A stretch of 64,000 nucleotides of DNA, from the NCBI GenBank assembly GCA_038030265.1, contig CM075942.1:930001-994000 (forward strand). The letters are read 5' to 3'. Below, piece by piece: positions 43,730-53,969 of this stretch; position 1 is the stretch's first letter; the number at the start of each line of letters is the position of its first letter. Under the pieces are notes generated by a model. The model was not told where the DNA came from. It saw only the letters and a list, made by a program, of their open reading frames with translations, and made no database searches. This DNA is from Corythucha ciliata. Lineage: Eukaryota > Arthropoda > Insecta > Hemiptera > Tingidae. The translations under genes were made by a program, and so were the position numbers.

Positions 43730-44215
43730 CTATACTCCACAGGAATGCTCAGGAAGAGTAGTGACAACATTATCAATACAGGAGCCCGACGCCGGCCTTG
43801 TGATCTCGTCAACAGCCAAATGAGCCCCGAAACTCACAAAAATATGTCTAGCCTCCCAGCTGATTTCGTTCGTTTTAAAAAAATCAATATTAAAGTCTCC
43901 TGCAAGAATGACTTTAGAGTTCAATTTATACAGAAACGAAAACAAGTCATTTAAGCGCTCAATAAACCTCGATCCCTCATTATTCGTTTTATCCGGAGGA
44001 TGATATAAGCTTATTATACAGATATTAAGCTCCGCAATCCTTACTGCACTTATTTCAAAAAAATTATCCTCGGCTAAGCTTTCTATACCATTAATTTTTT
44101 TAGCGTTTAAACCCTTCCGCACATAAATAATCGAGCCCCGGTCGAGACTTGGTGCCGGTCGAGACTTGGACCGGCAATAAAAATCACCCACCACATACCC
44201 GGGTATTTTATACAA
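43730..44215 (-). pseudogene. APE-type endonuclease of the 42-45 kb non-LTR element
   Basis: 161 open codons with the family pattern: KIPGYVVGDFYCRSKSRPAP, GSIIYVRKGLNAK, ISLYHPPDK and the core motif VILAGDFNIDF. Family members then have the SDH motif. Here SFGAHLAVDEITRPASGSCID is followed by VVTTLPEHS, and SDH itself is replaced around 43735. The N-terminal part with the first catalytic Asn is missing: sequence before ELYKIPGY is the foreign segment. The domain nicks target DNA to prime reverse transcription; this copy is incomplete. Confidence 0.8.
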
Positions 44216-44225
44216 CTCAATCTCC

Positions 44226-44440
44226 TCTAACCGGAGCCAGGGGGCCTGTTCTATAACTTTTGACTGTCACTAGTCGGCGTCTTTTTTCTCGGGGAAGAGA
44301 CGACTCTCGCGTACGCGTCCAATGTGAAAGGCCCCATTGAGTTCTATGTGTTTTTACTGCACGAGTCGGACTCTGACGCGCGCGTCGGCGTCTTTTTTCT
44401 CCTAGTGTGCGCGGGACCTTACGCGAGGGATAGTAACGCG
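44226..44440. other. Foreign-looking GC-rich segment between ORF1 and endonuclease
   Basis: This stretch has several CGCG steps and no similarity to ORF1 or endonuclease. It contains GTCGGCGTCTTTTTTCTC twice (44273-44290 and 44384-44401, 111 bp apart). It replaces the ORF1 C-terminus and the endonuclease N-terminus. It may be a small inserted repeat or filler DNA at a deletion. Confidence 0.5.
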
Positions 44441-44449
44441 CTATCAGTG

Positions 44450-45149
44450 TACCTGTTGGCCAGAATGATTCATTAAATACAGAATCCTTCAATGAGAAAG
44501 GAATACCCAATTTAAAAGACTTATAACCCTCGCGACGAGTAGTCAGAGCCTCGCAGACAAAATTTCCGGGATGAATCTGCCTCACGTAGTTTTTAATCGT
44601 CTCTTCATCAACATCCATCGAGAATCTCGTCAAAAAGATCTAGAATTTCTTTTCAACGATGGGAATTGACGAAAGACCACCGGCTGCTCTCACACTCCTA
44701 GTCCCCATCAGGACCGCCCTGCGCTGACTAGGTTTATTCTTTATTGCGCCTCTCTCAACGTCAGCAGAGGCAGATTCCTGCGGCGAAGAACCAGCTCGCA
44801 TACCGCGCCGTCCATTCCGACGCTTCACCGCGAGAGTGAACGCCCCGTCCGACTCGGACTCACAAACCCCCTCGCCACTGTCGAGGGCCCCAACCGCACC
44901 ATCAGAGCCCTCCCCTCGCAAGGCAGCACCTCGGCGCACAGTAACATGACTCGAAGAAGTCCCAGGTTGAATATTCACACCTCGGCCATGTAAAATAGCC
45001 TCATTAAGACTCGTCTGCTTCCCATATGACATATCACATTTAGTAGATATTTGGTCAGAAGATGGTGGCTCATTATTGTCAATAACGGCCCTCGCGAGTG
45101 ACGAGTGAGAGCCGATGTGACTGTTTTTCTCGAGATGGCACTCATTCAA
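44450..45149 (-). pseudogene. ORF1 of the 42-45 kb non-LTR element
   Basis: From a Met at 45149 the frame is open to a single in-frame TAG at 44640-44642, then continues (FLTRFSMDVDEETIKNYVRQ, CEALTTRREGYKSFKLGIP, and ESFWPTGTLIARYY) to about 44430. The N-terminal two thirds are polar, rich in Ser, Gly and Arg. The C-terminal block is the conserved domain of ORF1 proteins of many arthropod non-LTR elements, a nucleic-acid chaperone by family knowledge. After ARYY the reading enters the foreign segment. Confidence 0.7.
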
Positions 45150-45154
45150 GAGCT

Positions 45155-45225
45155 TATCTATTCTCTATTCTCTCTCTTCTTTCTATTCTCTATCGCCATC
45201 ATTCTATTCTCCTTTCTATCTACGA
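45155..45225 (-). repeat. (TCTAT)n-like microsatellite
   Basis: Repeated CTATTCTC / TTCTATTCTCTATC units separate ORF1 of one non-LTR element from the Jockey-like piece. Confidence 0.7.
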
Positions 45226-46228
45226 CCCGACACAGTTGTGAGTGTGTCGAGTGCCCAGATCGAAATCCAAATTGCTCATTAATAAGTATTTTGTTGTCTT
45301 TGATGTGCCGCAACACGCGAGTTTGGATGACCTTTTCAAACAATTTACTAAGAGAACTCAATAGACTTATAGGGCGATAACTTGAGACTTGTGAGGGATT
45401 TTTACCCGGCTTGTGAATCACAATAACTTTCGCAGTCTTCCACTGGTTCGGATAATAACCGAGAATTAACATTTTATTGAAAAGATGGGTCATTAATACC
45501 AGGCATTTGCGAGGGAGTTGCTTAAGGGTGGTATTAGAAATCATATCAGAGCCGGGGGCCTTCCTACTAGGGCGTGTCTTAATAATAAATTTAATTTCCT
45601 TTGGGGTAACTAATTTTACGTCTGTTGATGCGTATTGAATAGTTTTTAAACACCGACGCACGGTTCTATTGACCAACCTATTGTGGTCGAGAGAGCTCAA
45701 GGCCTGTGTTGTGTTGCGAGTGTGTGTTGTGAATTACTAATGGTGTTTTCCATTCAATGCAATACACTCGTGTGATGTAAGTTTTTCTACCCGTCCTCTC
45801 TGCTTTGAAACATATGTTTATGGAGAGGACGCTGCATTACACTTGTGTAGTGTATTGAATGGAAATCGCAATAAGTCAACATCTGACGTGGATGCTATTT
45901 CAGGGTGGGGATTTACGTTGTGAGATAAATGGGTCACAAAGGAGGACCAATTCGCTTCACGAAATTCAAATTGTTGGGTAAACGGAGCTCCAGAAAATTT
46001 ATAATTAAGTTTGAACATTATTGGGTTATGGTCCGAGTTTAGTTGAGAAATGCTTTCAATAAAGGAGATATTTGGGATATGTTTAGCAAGGACGATGTCC
46101 AGTACACTGGGTCTTTTCGGTTCAGGCGGGTAATAGATTGGGGCTTCAGGCGAGAGGATGTCAAAGGAAAAACGGTGAGAAGAATGATAGAGGACTTTCC
46201 CAGCAGCATTATTACGACAAGTTACCAA
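45226..46228 (-). pseudogene. Jockey-like non-LTR element: endonuclease end and RT start
   Basis: The minus strand at 46228-45850 has NNAAGKVLYHSSHRFSFDIL, PSVLDIVLAKHIP and LNSDHNPIMFKLNY, the C-terminal endonuclease pattern (SDH) of Jockey-clade elements. After a small inverted-repeat insertion (45745-45864) the RT start follows: PKEIKFIIKTRPSRKAPGSD, MLILGYYPNQWKTAKVIVIH, YRPISLLSSLSKLFEKVI and NEQFGFRSGHSTHSQL. It is cut off by the microsatellite near 45225, before the catalytic Asp. The two halves are close to intact in their frames. Confidence 0.85.
45745..45864. mobile_element. 120-bp MITE with terminal inverted repeats
   Basis: Starts TTTCCATTCAATGCAATACA and ends with the inverse TGTAGTGTATTGAATGGAAA. 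The centre also has an inverted CGTCCTCTC/GAGAGGACG pair, so the whole folds. It sits in the endonuclease-RT linker of the Jockey-like element. Target duplication unclear. Confidence 0.7.
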
Positions 46229-48163
46229 AATGACGATACGGGGTGTTGCTCTGACACCCTCGCTTCATTTTTTGAGGCAATGAATTTGTTTGGTTCCATG
46301 CACTCCACAGACGCGTAACATAGAGCTTGTGAACGGGATCTTTAAACGCTGGAGTTTCTATGAAAATACGTGGAACTGGAACACATCAAGCGAAAAGAGG
46401 CTACGCGTCCCGAATGCGTATTTGGACTACGCCCCTCTATATTTTATAGTAATATTTCTTACCAGCGGGTGGTCATTCCCAATTTCGAGCTGAATTGGTC
46501 GAATGGGGGGGGGGCGCCCATGGGCGCGTATCTGAACACACGATCAGCGGAACGAAAGGTGGAACCGACAAATACGGTGAAATAACGAAGTTTTTGTTTT
46601 CACCCCCACCTCCCAACCCGTAACACCACAACGTATTAAGTTCGTGGCATTCCTCCGACATTCCATGGAGGATTCCGCCGTTCGAAAAAAAGGGGTGGGT
46701 GAGCTGTCGCTGTTATTTGATGTTTTTGAACTTCTTGACGCGTCTTCCAGCCGCTCAAGTTGAGCCCTACGCAAACAAGGTCCAATAGATACGGAGTTGG
46801 GAGATAGCTCGTAGCTCTAAAAAGGGCTTTTCGAAATGCAATTTCACTGAGTTGATGGATACCGCTCTTATTTACAACAGAAATTTCACCCTGGCTCAAA
46901 CCCCGTCCCCCTCAGTATTTCTTACGTTATACCCGACTCTGAAAAAGGAGTCCTTGTCAGCCCCTCCCTCCCGTCACACTCCAAGCCTTCGCTCTCCTTT
47001 ATTTCCAGCTCACAGGATTTCCTTTGACCTTTTTTTTTTCTTCATCATCCCCGAGTTCTATCACTCAGCAATCAATATCAAGGAACTTTATGGATGGGTA
47101 ACGTTTCACTTTAATAAATTTCCTCCCTCCGCACAATATCAGCTTTTGTCCTAAGAGAAATAACCCTCCCCCCCCACCGACCCTAGCATAATTTTATTAA
47201 GCCGAAAATTTGTTAGGTTGTTTTTAAATAATTAGCCGTTCAAAATAATTAGCGTCGGGAAATAGGCGAAGGGTGTTGGAATTCTATTTTAAAGGGGAAA
47301 AAGATACCGAATTCGTTGGTTTGTGGTTTTTGTAGCTGAGTAGACGGGGGCTAGCGATGTAATTAAGCAGAAAACTCGTACAGTGCACAATGTGAAAGAC
47401 AGAGAGCCCCCTCCTCCCTACCACCATCAATCGTGTTGTTTGATTGCTGACTAGCGTTTGATCGCTGTGAGAGTTATGGAGCGTCGATTCTCGCTCACTG
47501 GCAATATCCCTCTACATGAACTGACCAAACAACTCTCTGAAATCAGGGTTTATCATCAATATACTGACTCCCTCTCATCTCCCCCCACCCCAAACCACTA
47601 AACCAGCATTTTAGTGCTGTTTCCTTTAGCCGCAACAGAGTATACATCGTTTTTAAGTACAATCCATCTCTTTTCATCGGAGGGGCAGTTCATTTTCTCA
47701 ACGTCAAAATGGGAGTTCATTTTACCAAAAAAATGAAATAAAATAAAGGTTGAAGGATTTACAGAGAGGCGGAAATTGGTTGTTCTGGAGAGTTTGTGGA
47801 AGGTCTGAGACGAAAGAGAAAAAGGGGTGCTCCAGTTAAGCCCGTAAGTATTTGGGACCCTCACTCCCAGGCTTCCATCGAACGGTATACCAACGAAATT
47901 TAACGAAACGACGTGACCAGACATTGAAGGGTAGCTATAGCCCGTCAAGAAGAACATGAACCCGCGGCCAGCGCTATCTCATTCGATTAGTTGCAACTTC
48001 TCTTCCCTCTATAGTTACCGAATTGGTTGCCCCACTGTTTACCAAAGATAAGTAAGTAGGTACCTATAGTATTATTATCAAGCCGGGATTCTATGGAGGG
48101 GGGTAAGGAAAAATAGCTAAAGGGGGTTGATCATTCGCTCTCGAGCCCTTGTAGCGTGAAGAC
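46229..48163. other. No recognisable gene
   Basis: Short ORFs without domains; a G run near 46505-46513, C runs near 47170 and a T run near 47030. The 5' end of the next non-LTR element probably lies in the last few hundred bases. Confidence 0.4.
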
Positions 48164-48235
48164 GTGTTTGTGATCTTTGTACTGAGCTATTCTTTTTATT
48201 TATTTTTTTCGTGGTTGTTGTTTGTTTTTCTGGAA

Positions 48236-49147
48236 ATGCAAAAGTGTTCAAGGTGCTGTGACGAGGTCCTTGTTATTGACATGTTGGTGTGTGTTAAGTG
48301 TAATAGTGCATTGCATTTCAAGTGTGTACCGATGACAGAGTCCAATTTCAAAAAAATGAACTCCGAGTACCGGAAAAATTGGAAATGTCAGGAGTGTAAA
48401 AATGCATCGTCCTTCGACTATGAGGAGTTTTTAGCCTTAAATGAAATCGTGAAAAGTATTAAAGTCGCGTTGGACAATGCGGGGGACTTGAAAGTACAGT
48501 TTGAAAAAGTGGTCGTTCTCGTATTGTCTGTGCAAAACATGAGTGAGCAATTCGATGAATTTAAGCGTAAGCTTGAGGAAGTCGAGGCGCGTAACATTGA
48601 GTTACAAAAGGAAAATAAATTGCTAAATTCTCGCATTCATGATCTGTCAATACGCGTTGATGACCTAGAGCAAAGTGGTCGGGCTAAAAACGTGGAAATA
48701 GTTGGCGTTCCGGAAACAAAAAATGAAAACTGTTCGGAAATTGTACATGCAGTAGTGAAACATTTAAATTTTCAGTTGGAAGTTACGGAGGCTTATCGTT
48801 TGGGCTCGTCAAACCGGGAAAATGCCAAGGAAAAGCCTCGCATAATTCTCGCAAAAATGAGAAGTGAGGAAGACATCCAGAACTTTGTCGCCGCTGCAAG
48901 AAAAGAAAAGGGACTGGATGCGGCTAAATTGCACAGTAGTTGGGAAGGCGGTCGGAGGATCTTTGTAAACGAAAACCTCACTAAATATAATAGGGATCTA
49001 CCTTTTAAGGTAAGATCGTTTGCAAAAGATAAAGGCTTCAAATTTGTTTGGGTACGGAACTCTCGCATTTTTTTAAAGAAAAGTGAGTCTAGCGTTAGAT
49101 ATTTAATAAGAAGTGAAAAAGACATTAGTGAGGTAAAAATAGTATAG
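48236..49147 (+). CDS. ORF1 protein with PHD-type zinc finger (CR1/Jockey-like non-LTR element)
   Basis: I chose Met 48236 because the zinc finger starts right after it; upstream codons from 48164 code only hydrophobic chance sequence. Residues 2-55: MQKCSRCCDEVL, LVCVKCNSALHFKCVPM and WKCQECKN, a PHD-like C4HC3 finger. Residues 85-150 form a coiled coil with regular Leu/Ile spacing (EARNIELQKENKLLNSRIHD). Residues 150-303 hold the conserved ORF1 C-terminal domain (GRAKNVEIVGVPE, EKPRIILAKMR, FKFVWVRNSRIFLKK). The frame is fully open, 303 codons, and followed by ORF2 after 73 bp. It is the most complete ORF1 in the window and could still be translated if transcribed. Confidence 0.85.
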   Translation: MQKCSRCCDEVLVIDMLVCVKCNSALHFKCVPMTESNFKKMNSEYRKNWKCQECKNASSFDYEEFLALNEIVKSIKVALDNAGDLKVQFEKVVVLVLSVQNMSEQFDEFKRKLEEVEARNIELQKENKLLNSRIHDLSIRVDDLEQSGRAKNVEIVGVPETKNENCSEIVHAVVKHLNFQLEVTEAYRLGSSNRENAKEKPRIILAKMRSEEDIQNFVAAARKEKGLDAAKLHSSWEGGRRIFVNENLTKYNRDLPFKVRSFAKDKGFKFVWVRNSRIFLKKSESSVRYLIRSEKDISEVKIV

Positions 49148-49220
49148 TAGTTCGTACTTTGCCCTTATTTTTAAGTTACGCATTTCGTTCAATTGTAGTA
49201 TTTTTATACTTTTCGTCTAA

Positions 49221-49947
49221 ATGGACAGTTTATTCAGGTATGTAGAAGACTATTCGGAGGGAAATAATTCTTTTACTTCTCCTGCTGAGTTAGAAGGTTG
49301 TTCTTTTTTTCAGGCGGAAGGGTTGCGTTGCATTTATTTTAATATTCGTCAACTGAGGAGAAACTTGTTACTAGAAGAAGGAGGCGGTTGAAACCATGGA
49401 TTACTCAAGGTATTCTAATTTCCATTGTTCGGAGAGATAAATTAGCAAGTAAGGTCAAACGCCAGCCGTTTAATACGGCTTTGAAAGAAAAAATTAAGGC
49501 ATATAGAAATTGACTCACATCTATTATTAAGCTAGCTAAGGAGCACTATTATAGTAAGAAATTAGAAGAACTTAAATTTAATCCTAGAAAATTATGGGGT
49601 ACAATAAATGAAATCACAAACAGAGGTCAGGAGAACCGAGAGAGTTTCCCTGTAGAAAAGTGGACAGGTAAATTCAACTTGAACCCGCAAGAAGTGGCTT
49701 GTAAGTTAAACGAGTATTTTTGCACGGTAGGGGAGAGGGTTACCAGTGACATACCATTTGCTCCGGACGGAGGCTGTGTTCACTTGCCATCTTTCGGCTG
49801 TGACTCTTTTTTCTTGTATCCTACGGACAATTTTGAAGTTCGAAATTGTATATTATATTCGTTAAAAGGGCATTCTGTAGGCCATGATGCCGTCTCCGGC
49901 AATGTCATGAAAGTCGCGGCTGATTTCATCTGCAACCCCTTATCACA
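49221..49947 (+). pseudogene. ORF2 remnant of the PHD-ORF1 element: endonuclease start joined to pre-RT linker
   Basis: MDSLFRYVEDYSEGNN leads to GLRCIYFNIRQLRRN, the very start of an endonuclease. The frame then jumps near 49365 to RRRLKPWITQGILISIVRRD, KLAKEHYYSKKLEELKFNP and KLWGTINEI, the linker before RT. So nearly all of the endonuclease is deleted. A stop (TGA at about 49512) is within the linker. The RT start SLKGHSVGHDAVSGNVMKVA follows and ends at NPLSH, exactly where the CsRn1-like element begins. Confidence 0.8.
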
Positions 49948-50066
49948 TGTGGCGTCCCTTCACATTTTTACATAAAAACATCAGTTGTTCGGTTTTTCTT
50001 GGTTAGAAAAATATAGACTTTCGTTCTCTGACTTACGCGGTCTCGTTTTTCTTGTACACGCTTACA
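49948..50066 (+). repeat. 5' LTR (about 119 bp) of the CsRn1-like Gypsy element
   Basis: TGTGGCGTCCC ... CTTACA. The first 32 bp recur at 53938-53969. The 3' end is placed by TG...CA ends and the primer site after it; the flank before it reads CACA. Confidence 0.8.
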
Positions 50067-50068
50067 AC

Positions 50069-50085
50069 TGGTGACCCCGACTTCA
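50069..50085 (+). other. Primer-binding site, tRNA-Trp type
   Basis: TGGTGACCCCGAC then CTTCAC-like sequence. The first 13 bases equal the complement of the 3' end of animal tRNA-Trp, as described for the CsRn1 clade. Confidence 0.7.
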
Positions 50086-50096
50086 CTCGTAGTATT

Positions 50097-50900
50097 ATGG
50101 CTCAACCGGCTAATGAAGACGCGGTTCTAGAGCCACAACGCATGTCAAGTGTCTTCATTCGGCTACCTCCGTTTTGGCGCCACCGGCCCGATCTTTGGTT
50201 CCGCCAAGTCGAACCTCAGTTCGACTTACCAGCCAACCGTATCACTCAGGACACTACGAAATTCAATTACGTCGTTTCCACTCTCGACATGGACGTCCTC
50301 GAATACGTCAGTGACATCATCAACCACCCGCCTGCGACCCACAAATACGATGCCCTGAAAACAGCGCTTCTTTCCGCTTTCACCGACACCGACGAACACA
50401 AATTCACCAAACTCCTCCACGAGGTCGAACTTGGAGACGATAAACCGTCACAACTTTGGAGGAGCATGAAGGGGCTCGCCGGCACTCAAATATCTGACGA
50501 CGCGTTCAAAACTTTGTGGCTTCACCAACTTCCGTCTTCCGTCCAATCCATTCTCGCCATCAGTTCCGAACCTTTACCGATTCTCACAAAATTAGCCGAC
50601 AAAGTTTTCGAAGCTGCTGACCGTGGACGACATCACTTACTTTCTCCAGAGTCAACACCTTCCCCTTCCGAACCCACAACTTCTGCACCTTCTTTTTCCA
50701 CCCTTCTCGACGCGATCCAACGGCTCACTCATAACGCCTTACCGACCTTGAACAACATTCAACCCCCTCACTGATACGCCGTCGCTACAGATCACCTTAT
50801 CCCAAACAAGAACTTCACACTTCACCCCCAAAAATAGGTTTCTGTTATTATCACGAAAGGTTCGGTAACAAAGCTCAAAACTGTCGTTCCCCCTGTTCCT
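50097..50900 (+). pseudogene. gag: Gag of the CsRn1-like element with CHCC motif
   Basis: From Met 50097 (MAQPANEDAVLEP) the capsid-like region is open to a TGA at 50772-50774: FIRLPPFWRHRPDLWFRQVE and ALLSAFTDTDEHKFTKLL are typical CsRn1-type Gag motifs, ending with a Ser/Thr/Pro-rich tail. The nucleocapsid motif lies after the stop in another frame: CYYH, nine residues, then CRSPC (50843-50896), i.e. C-x2-H-x9-C-x3-C. A frame change near 50770-50800 therefore breaks Gag. Start at 50097 is chosen because it directly follows the primer site. Confidence 0.8.
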
Positions 50901-50916
50901 TTTCTTCAAAAAACTA

Positions 50917-52470
50917 ATGTTCCGATCGCAGGTGGTGGCAAGCGATCGCCGTAACTCGACACGCCGCCTATGTGTCACCGACAAAACAACCAAAGTTAGT
51001 TTCCTCATCGACTCAGGCGCCGACGTAAGCGTAATTCCCTGCACGCGCCGCGACAAACCTAATGACCCACAGAAGTTCCCCTTGTCTACTGCTGATGGTT
51101 CTGCGATCCCTACGTATGGTTCCCGCTTTCTCTCACTCGATTTCGGTCTTCACCATTCGTTTCGATGGCCCTTCGTCCTCACAGAGGTAACATACCCCAT
51201 TATCGGTGCAGACTTCTTGGCACACTTCGATCTTCTCGTCGACCTCCGTCGTCATCGTCTGTTGGATGGCACTCCTCAACTTTCTGTCGCTGGTGTTCAT
51301 CCTTCAACTGCACCGTCGAATAACCCAGCACGCCTGAACCTCTGTGACACGACGAACAAGTTTGCCGCGTTGCTCACGCAATTCCCTGAGATCGTTCAAC
51401 CTCCCTCTTTTCCACGCCCATCTCTACCACACAATATCCAGCACGCAATCGAAACCACCGGACCACCTGGTCGTTCCCGCTTTCGACGTCTTCACCCCGA
51501 CAAGTTGAAAGCTGCCAAAGCAGAATTCCAAACAATGCTAGACCTCGGCATCTGTCGTCCTTCTAAATCTTGTTGGTCTAGTCCGCTCCACCTCGTTCCT
51601 AAAAAAGACGGCACCTGGCGACCTTGTGGTGATTTCCGACGACTAAACGCTGCGACCAAACCAGACCTCTACCCTCTCCCTCATCTTCACGATTTCACGT
51701 CCAATCTTCACGGAACGACAATATACTCGAAGCTAGATCTCCTTCGAGCATACAACCAAATACCAGTCACACCTTCCGACATCGAAAAAACCGCCATCAT
51801 CACACCTTTCGGCCTTTTTGAATTTCCAATGATGTGTTTTGGTTTACGCAACGCCGGTCAATCATGTCAGCGATTTATGGATGAAATACTTCGCGACCTT
51901 CCCTTCATCTTCGTTTACCTCGACGATGCGCTTATCGCTTCCAAATCTCCCGCAGAACATCTGGAGCATCTCACTCTCGTTTTCCAGCGTTTCAAGAGCT
52001 ACGGACTCCATCTTAACCCATTTCTTCCCGTGAACAAATGTGTTTTCGGCGTAACCGAAGTAGACTTCTTAGGTTTCCGAGTCACACCGTCCGGCACATC
52101 ACCACTTCCTCAACGTGTTCGTGCCCTCACCGAAGCTCCTCGACCTACAACCTTTCAATCCTTGCGTCGTTTCCTCGGAACCATAAATTTATACCGCCGC
52201 TTCATTCGCCGTGCGGCCTGGGCCCAAATCACGCTTCACGACGCCTCAAAAACTAGCAAAAGCGAAACATCTCCCATCCGATGGACTGATCAGTTGATTG
52301 ACGCCTACGACCATTGCCTGCAAGATCTCGCTGACGCTACCCTTCTCGTCCACCCCAAGCCTGACTCACCCTTGACCCTTTTCGTCGACGCTTCAGATAC
52401 TGCCATTGGCTCTGCTCTTCATCAAAAAACCGACGGTACCGCTAGCGTTTTTCTCTCGGAAGCTCAGTGA
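50917..52470 (+). CDS. pol: Protease, reverse transcriptase and RNase H start of the CsRn1-like element
   Basis: 517 codons. Protease: [14 protein letters not shown] near residue 30 and [12 protein letters not shown] near 90. [77 protein letters not shown] and the catalytic [11 protein letters not shown] box near 51920, then [15 protein letters not shown]. RNase H begins [17 protein letters not shown] near 52375. Shortly after, the frame shifts near 52440 and continues in the next ORF. The first Met is not necessarily the start; Gag-Pol frameshifting is expected. Confidence 0.88.
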   Translation: MFRSQVVASDRRNSTRRLCVTDKTTKVSFLIDSGADVSVIPCTRRDKPNDPQKFPLSTADGSAIPTYGSRFLSLDFGLHHSFRWPFVLTEVTYPIIGADFLAHFDLLVDLRRHRLLDGTPQLSVAGVHPSTAPSNNPARLNLCDTTNKFAALLTQFPEIVQPPSFPRPSLPHNIQHAIETTGPPGRSRFRRLHPDKLKAAKAEFQTMLDLGICRPSKSCWSSPLHLVPKKDGTWRPCGDFRRLNAATKPDLYPLPHLHDFTSNLHGTTIYSKLDLLRAYNQIPVTPSDIEKTAIITPFGLFEFPMMCFGLRNAGQSCQRFMDEILRDLPFIFVYLDDALIASKSPAEHLEHLTLVFQRFKSYGLHLNPFLPVNKCVFGVTEVDFLGFRVTPSGTSPLPQRVRALTEAPRPTTFQSLRRFLGTINLYRRFIRRAAWAQITLHDASKTSKSETSPIRWTDQLIDAYDHCLQDLADATLLVHPKPDSPLTLFVDASDTAIGSALHQKTDGTASVFLSEAQ

Positions 52471-53863
52471 AACCGAACGACGGTACAGTGCCTATGACAA
52501 AGAGCTTCTAGCAATTTACGCTTCAGTCAAGCACTTTCGGGACTTCGTCGAGGGTCAACAACTCACTATTTTCACAGACCACAAGCCCCTCATTTTCGCT
52601 TTCAAGCAAAAACCAGAAAAGGCGTCCCCTCGTCAATTTCGTCACTTAGATTTTGTAGCGCAGTTCACGAACGATATTCGACACATCAAAGGAAATGAAA
52701 ACGTCGTAGCAGATTACCTTTCCCGAGTCGACTCCATCCATATTTTCAATTTCACAGTTGTCGCTAAAATTCAAGAAGCAGACGACGAGCTAAAAAAGCT
52801 CTGCCTCAATTCGTCACTCAATCTTCGTCGAGAATGCATACCTGGCCTCAACATATCGTTATTTTGCGACGATAGACACCGCGTTTTTATTCCCTTCTCC
52901 CTTCGTCGTCAAGCGTTCGCTCTAATTCACAACAGCGCACACCCATCTCCGAAGCGTACATCACAACTAATTCGTGAACGATTTGTTTGGCCCGGAATTG
53001 AGCGAGACTCCAGATCTTGGGCAAGAAACTGCCTTCAATGTCAGAAATCCAAAATTGGACGTCATACGCGTAGTCCTCTCAGTGTTTTCCCTCCCGTCGA
53101 CGCACGTTTTCAATGCGTCCACTTGGACATCATTGGTCCACTTCCCCCATCACACGGTATGCACTACATCCTCACCTTGATCGACCGTTTTTCTTCCTGG
53201 CCCGAAGCCAAACCCATTCAATCAATTTCCACCGAAACAGTGGCTGACGCTCTTTTTAAGGAATGGATCGCCCGTTACGGCGTTCCCGCTAAGATCAACT
53301 ACCGCCTCGGGATTCGTCATTTTCGTAAGACAGCGTACCATCCGCAGTCCAATGGTAAACTTGAAAGATGGCACCGCTCTCTTAAAAACGCTCTCAAATG
53401 CCATAACTCTACCGATTGGTGTTCACTTCTACCAATCGTTCTGCTCGGTTTGCGAAACGTGTCAAACCAATCTGGCCATTCAGTTGCAGAACTTCATTTT
53501 GGCTCTACACTACGATTACCCGGTGAATTCTTCGATCCACCTGACCCGTCCACCGTCAATCCGTCACAATTCCTTCAGCGACTTCAAGAGTTTTTTCGTC
53601 ATGTCCGGCCAGCCACCGACATCCACAACTCCTCACAAAAAACGTTCGTTCACCCTCACCTCTCTTCGGCTGAGCAAGTTTTCGTTCGCGTCGATTCCAT
53701 CAGAAAACCGCTTCAACAACCTTATGATGGACCTTACCTTGTCCTCGAAAGAAACGACAAATATTTCACACTGGACATACACGGCAAGAAAACTTTTGTT
53801 TCGATCGACCGTCTAAAACCTGCGTTTCATCTACCAACTCAACCCCTTCGAGACGTCCACTAA
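52440..53863 (+). pseudogene. pol: RNase H end and integrase of the CsRn1-like element
   Basis: RNase H resumes in this frame with [31 protein letters not shown] and VADYLSRVDS. The integrase zinc site has HNSAHPSPKRT and CLQCQKSK. The catalytic core has the first Asp in VHLDIIGPLPP, but after RYGVPAKI the sequence goes straight to NYRLGIRHFRKTAYHPQSNG. The segment with the second catalytic Asp (about 17-18 residues) is deleted in frame. The Glu in NGKLERWHRSLKNAL is present. The frame is open to a TAA at 53861-53863, and the C-terminal part (LVLERNDKYFTLDI) is intact. Confidence 0.88.
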
Positions 53864-53923
53864 CTCGACTACGTGGCCTATCCCATCTTTCTGCGCGACA
53901 CTCTCGTCTTCCTCGCGTTCACT

Positions 53924-53937
53924 GGGAGGGGGGTTAA
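53924..53937 (+). other. Polypurine tract of the CsRn1-like element
   Basis: GGGAGGGGGGTTAA just before the LTR remnant at 53938. Confidence 0.8.
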
Positions 53938-53969
53938 TGTGGCGTCCCTTCACATTTTTACATAAAAAC
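53938..53969 (+). repeat. Truncated 3' LTR (32 bp) of the CsRn1-like element
   Basis: Identical to the first 32 bp of the LTR at 49948. It then changes directly into integrase sequence of the minus-strand element (TCGGCTGGTGTC). Confidence 0.9.

Larger units (their letters stand above)
41880..45149 (-). mobile_element. Non-LTR retrotransposon (CR1/Jockey-like) with ORF1, endonuclease and RT
   Basis: The minus strand runs ORF1 (45149-44450), a foreign-looking segment (44226-44440), endonuclease (44215-43730) and RT (43669-41901). The order is right for one element. Several frame breaks and the replaced ORF1/endonuclease junction make it inactive. Confidence 0.8.
49948..53969 (+). mobile_element. 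CsRn1-clade Gypsy element with truncated 3' LTR
   Basis: The Trp-tRNA-type primer site and the unusual CHCC Gag motif both point to the CsRn1 clade. It has gag, protease, RT, RNase H and integrase, then a polypurine tract and only the first 32 bp of the 3' LTR. Confidence 0.85.

Noticed and set aside
45105..45380. 91-codon plus-strand ORF with a hydrophobic stretch
   Set aside because: The hydrophobic part is coded by a TCTAT-type microsatellite and the rest is antisense to RT.
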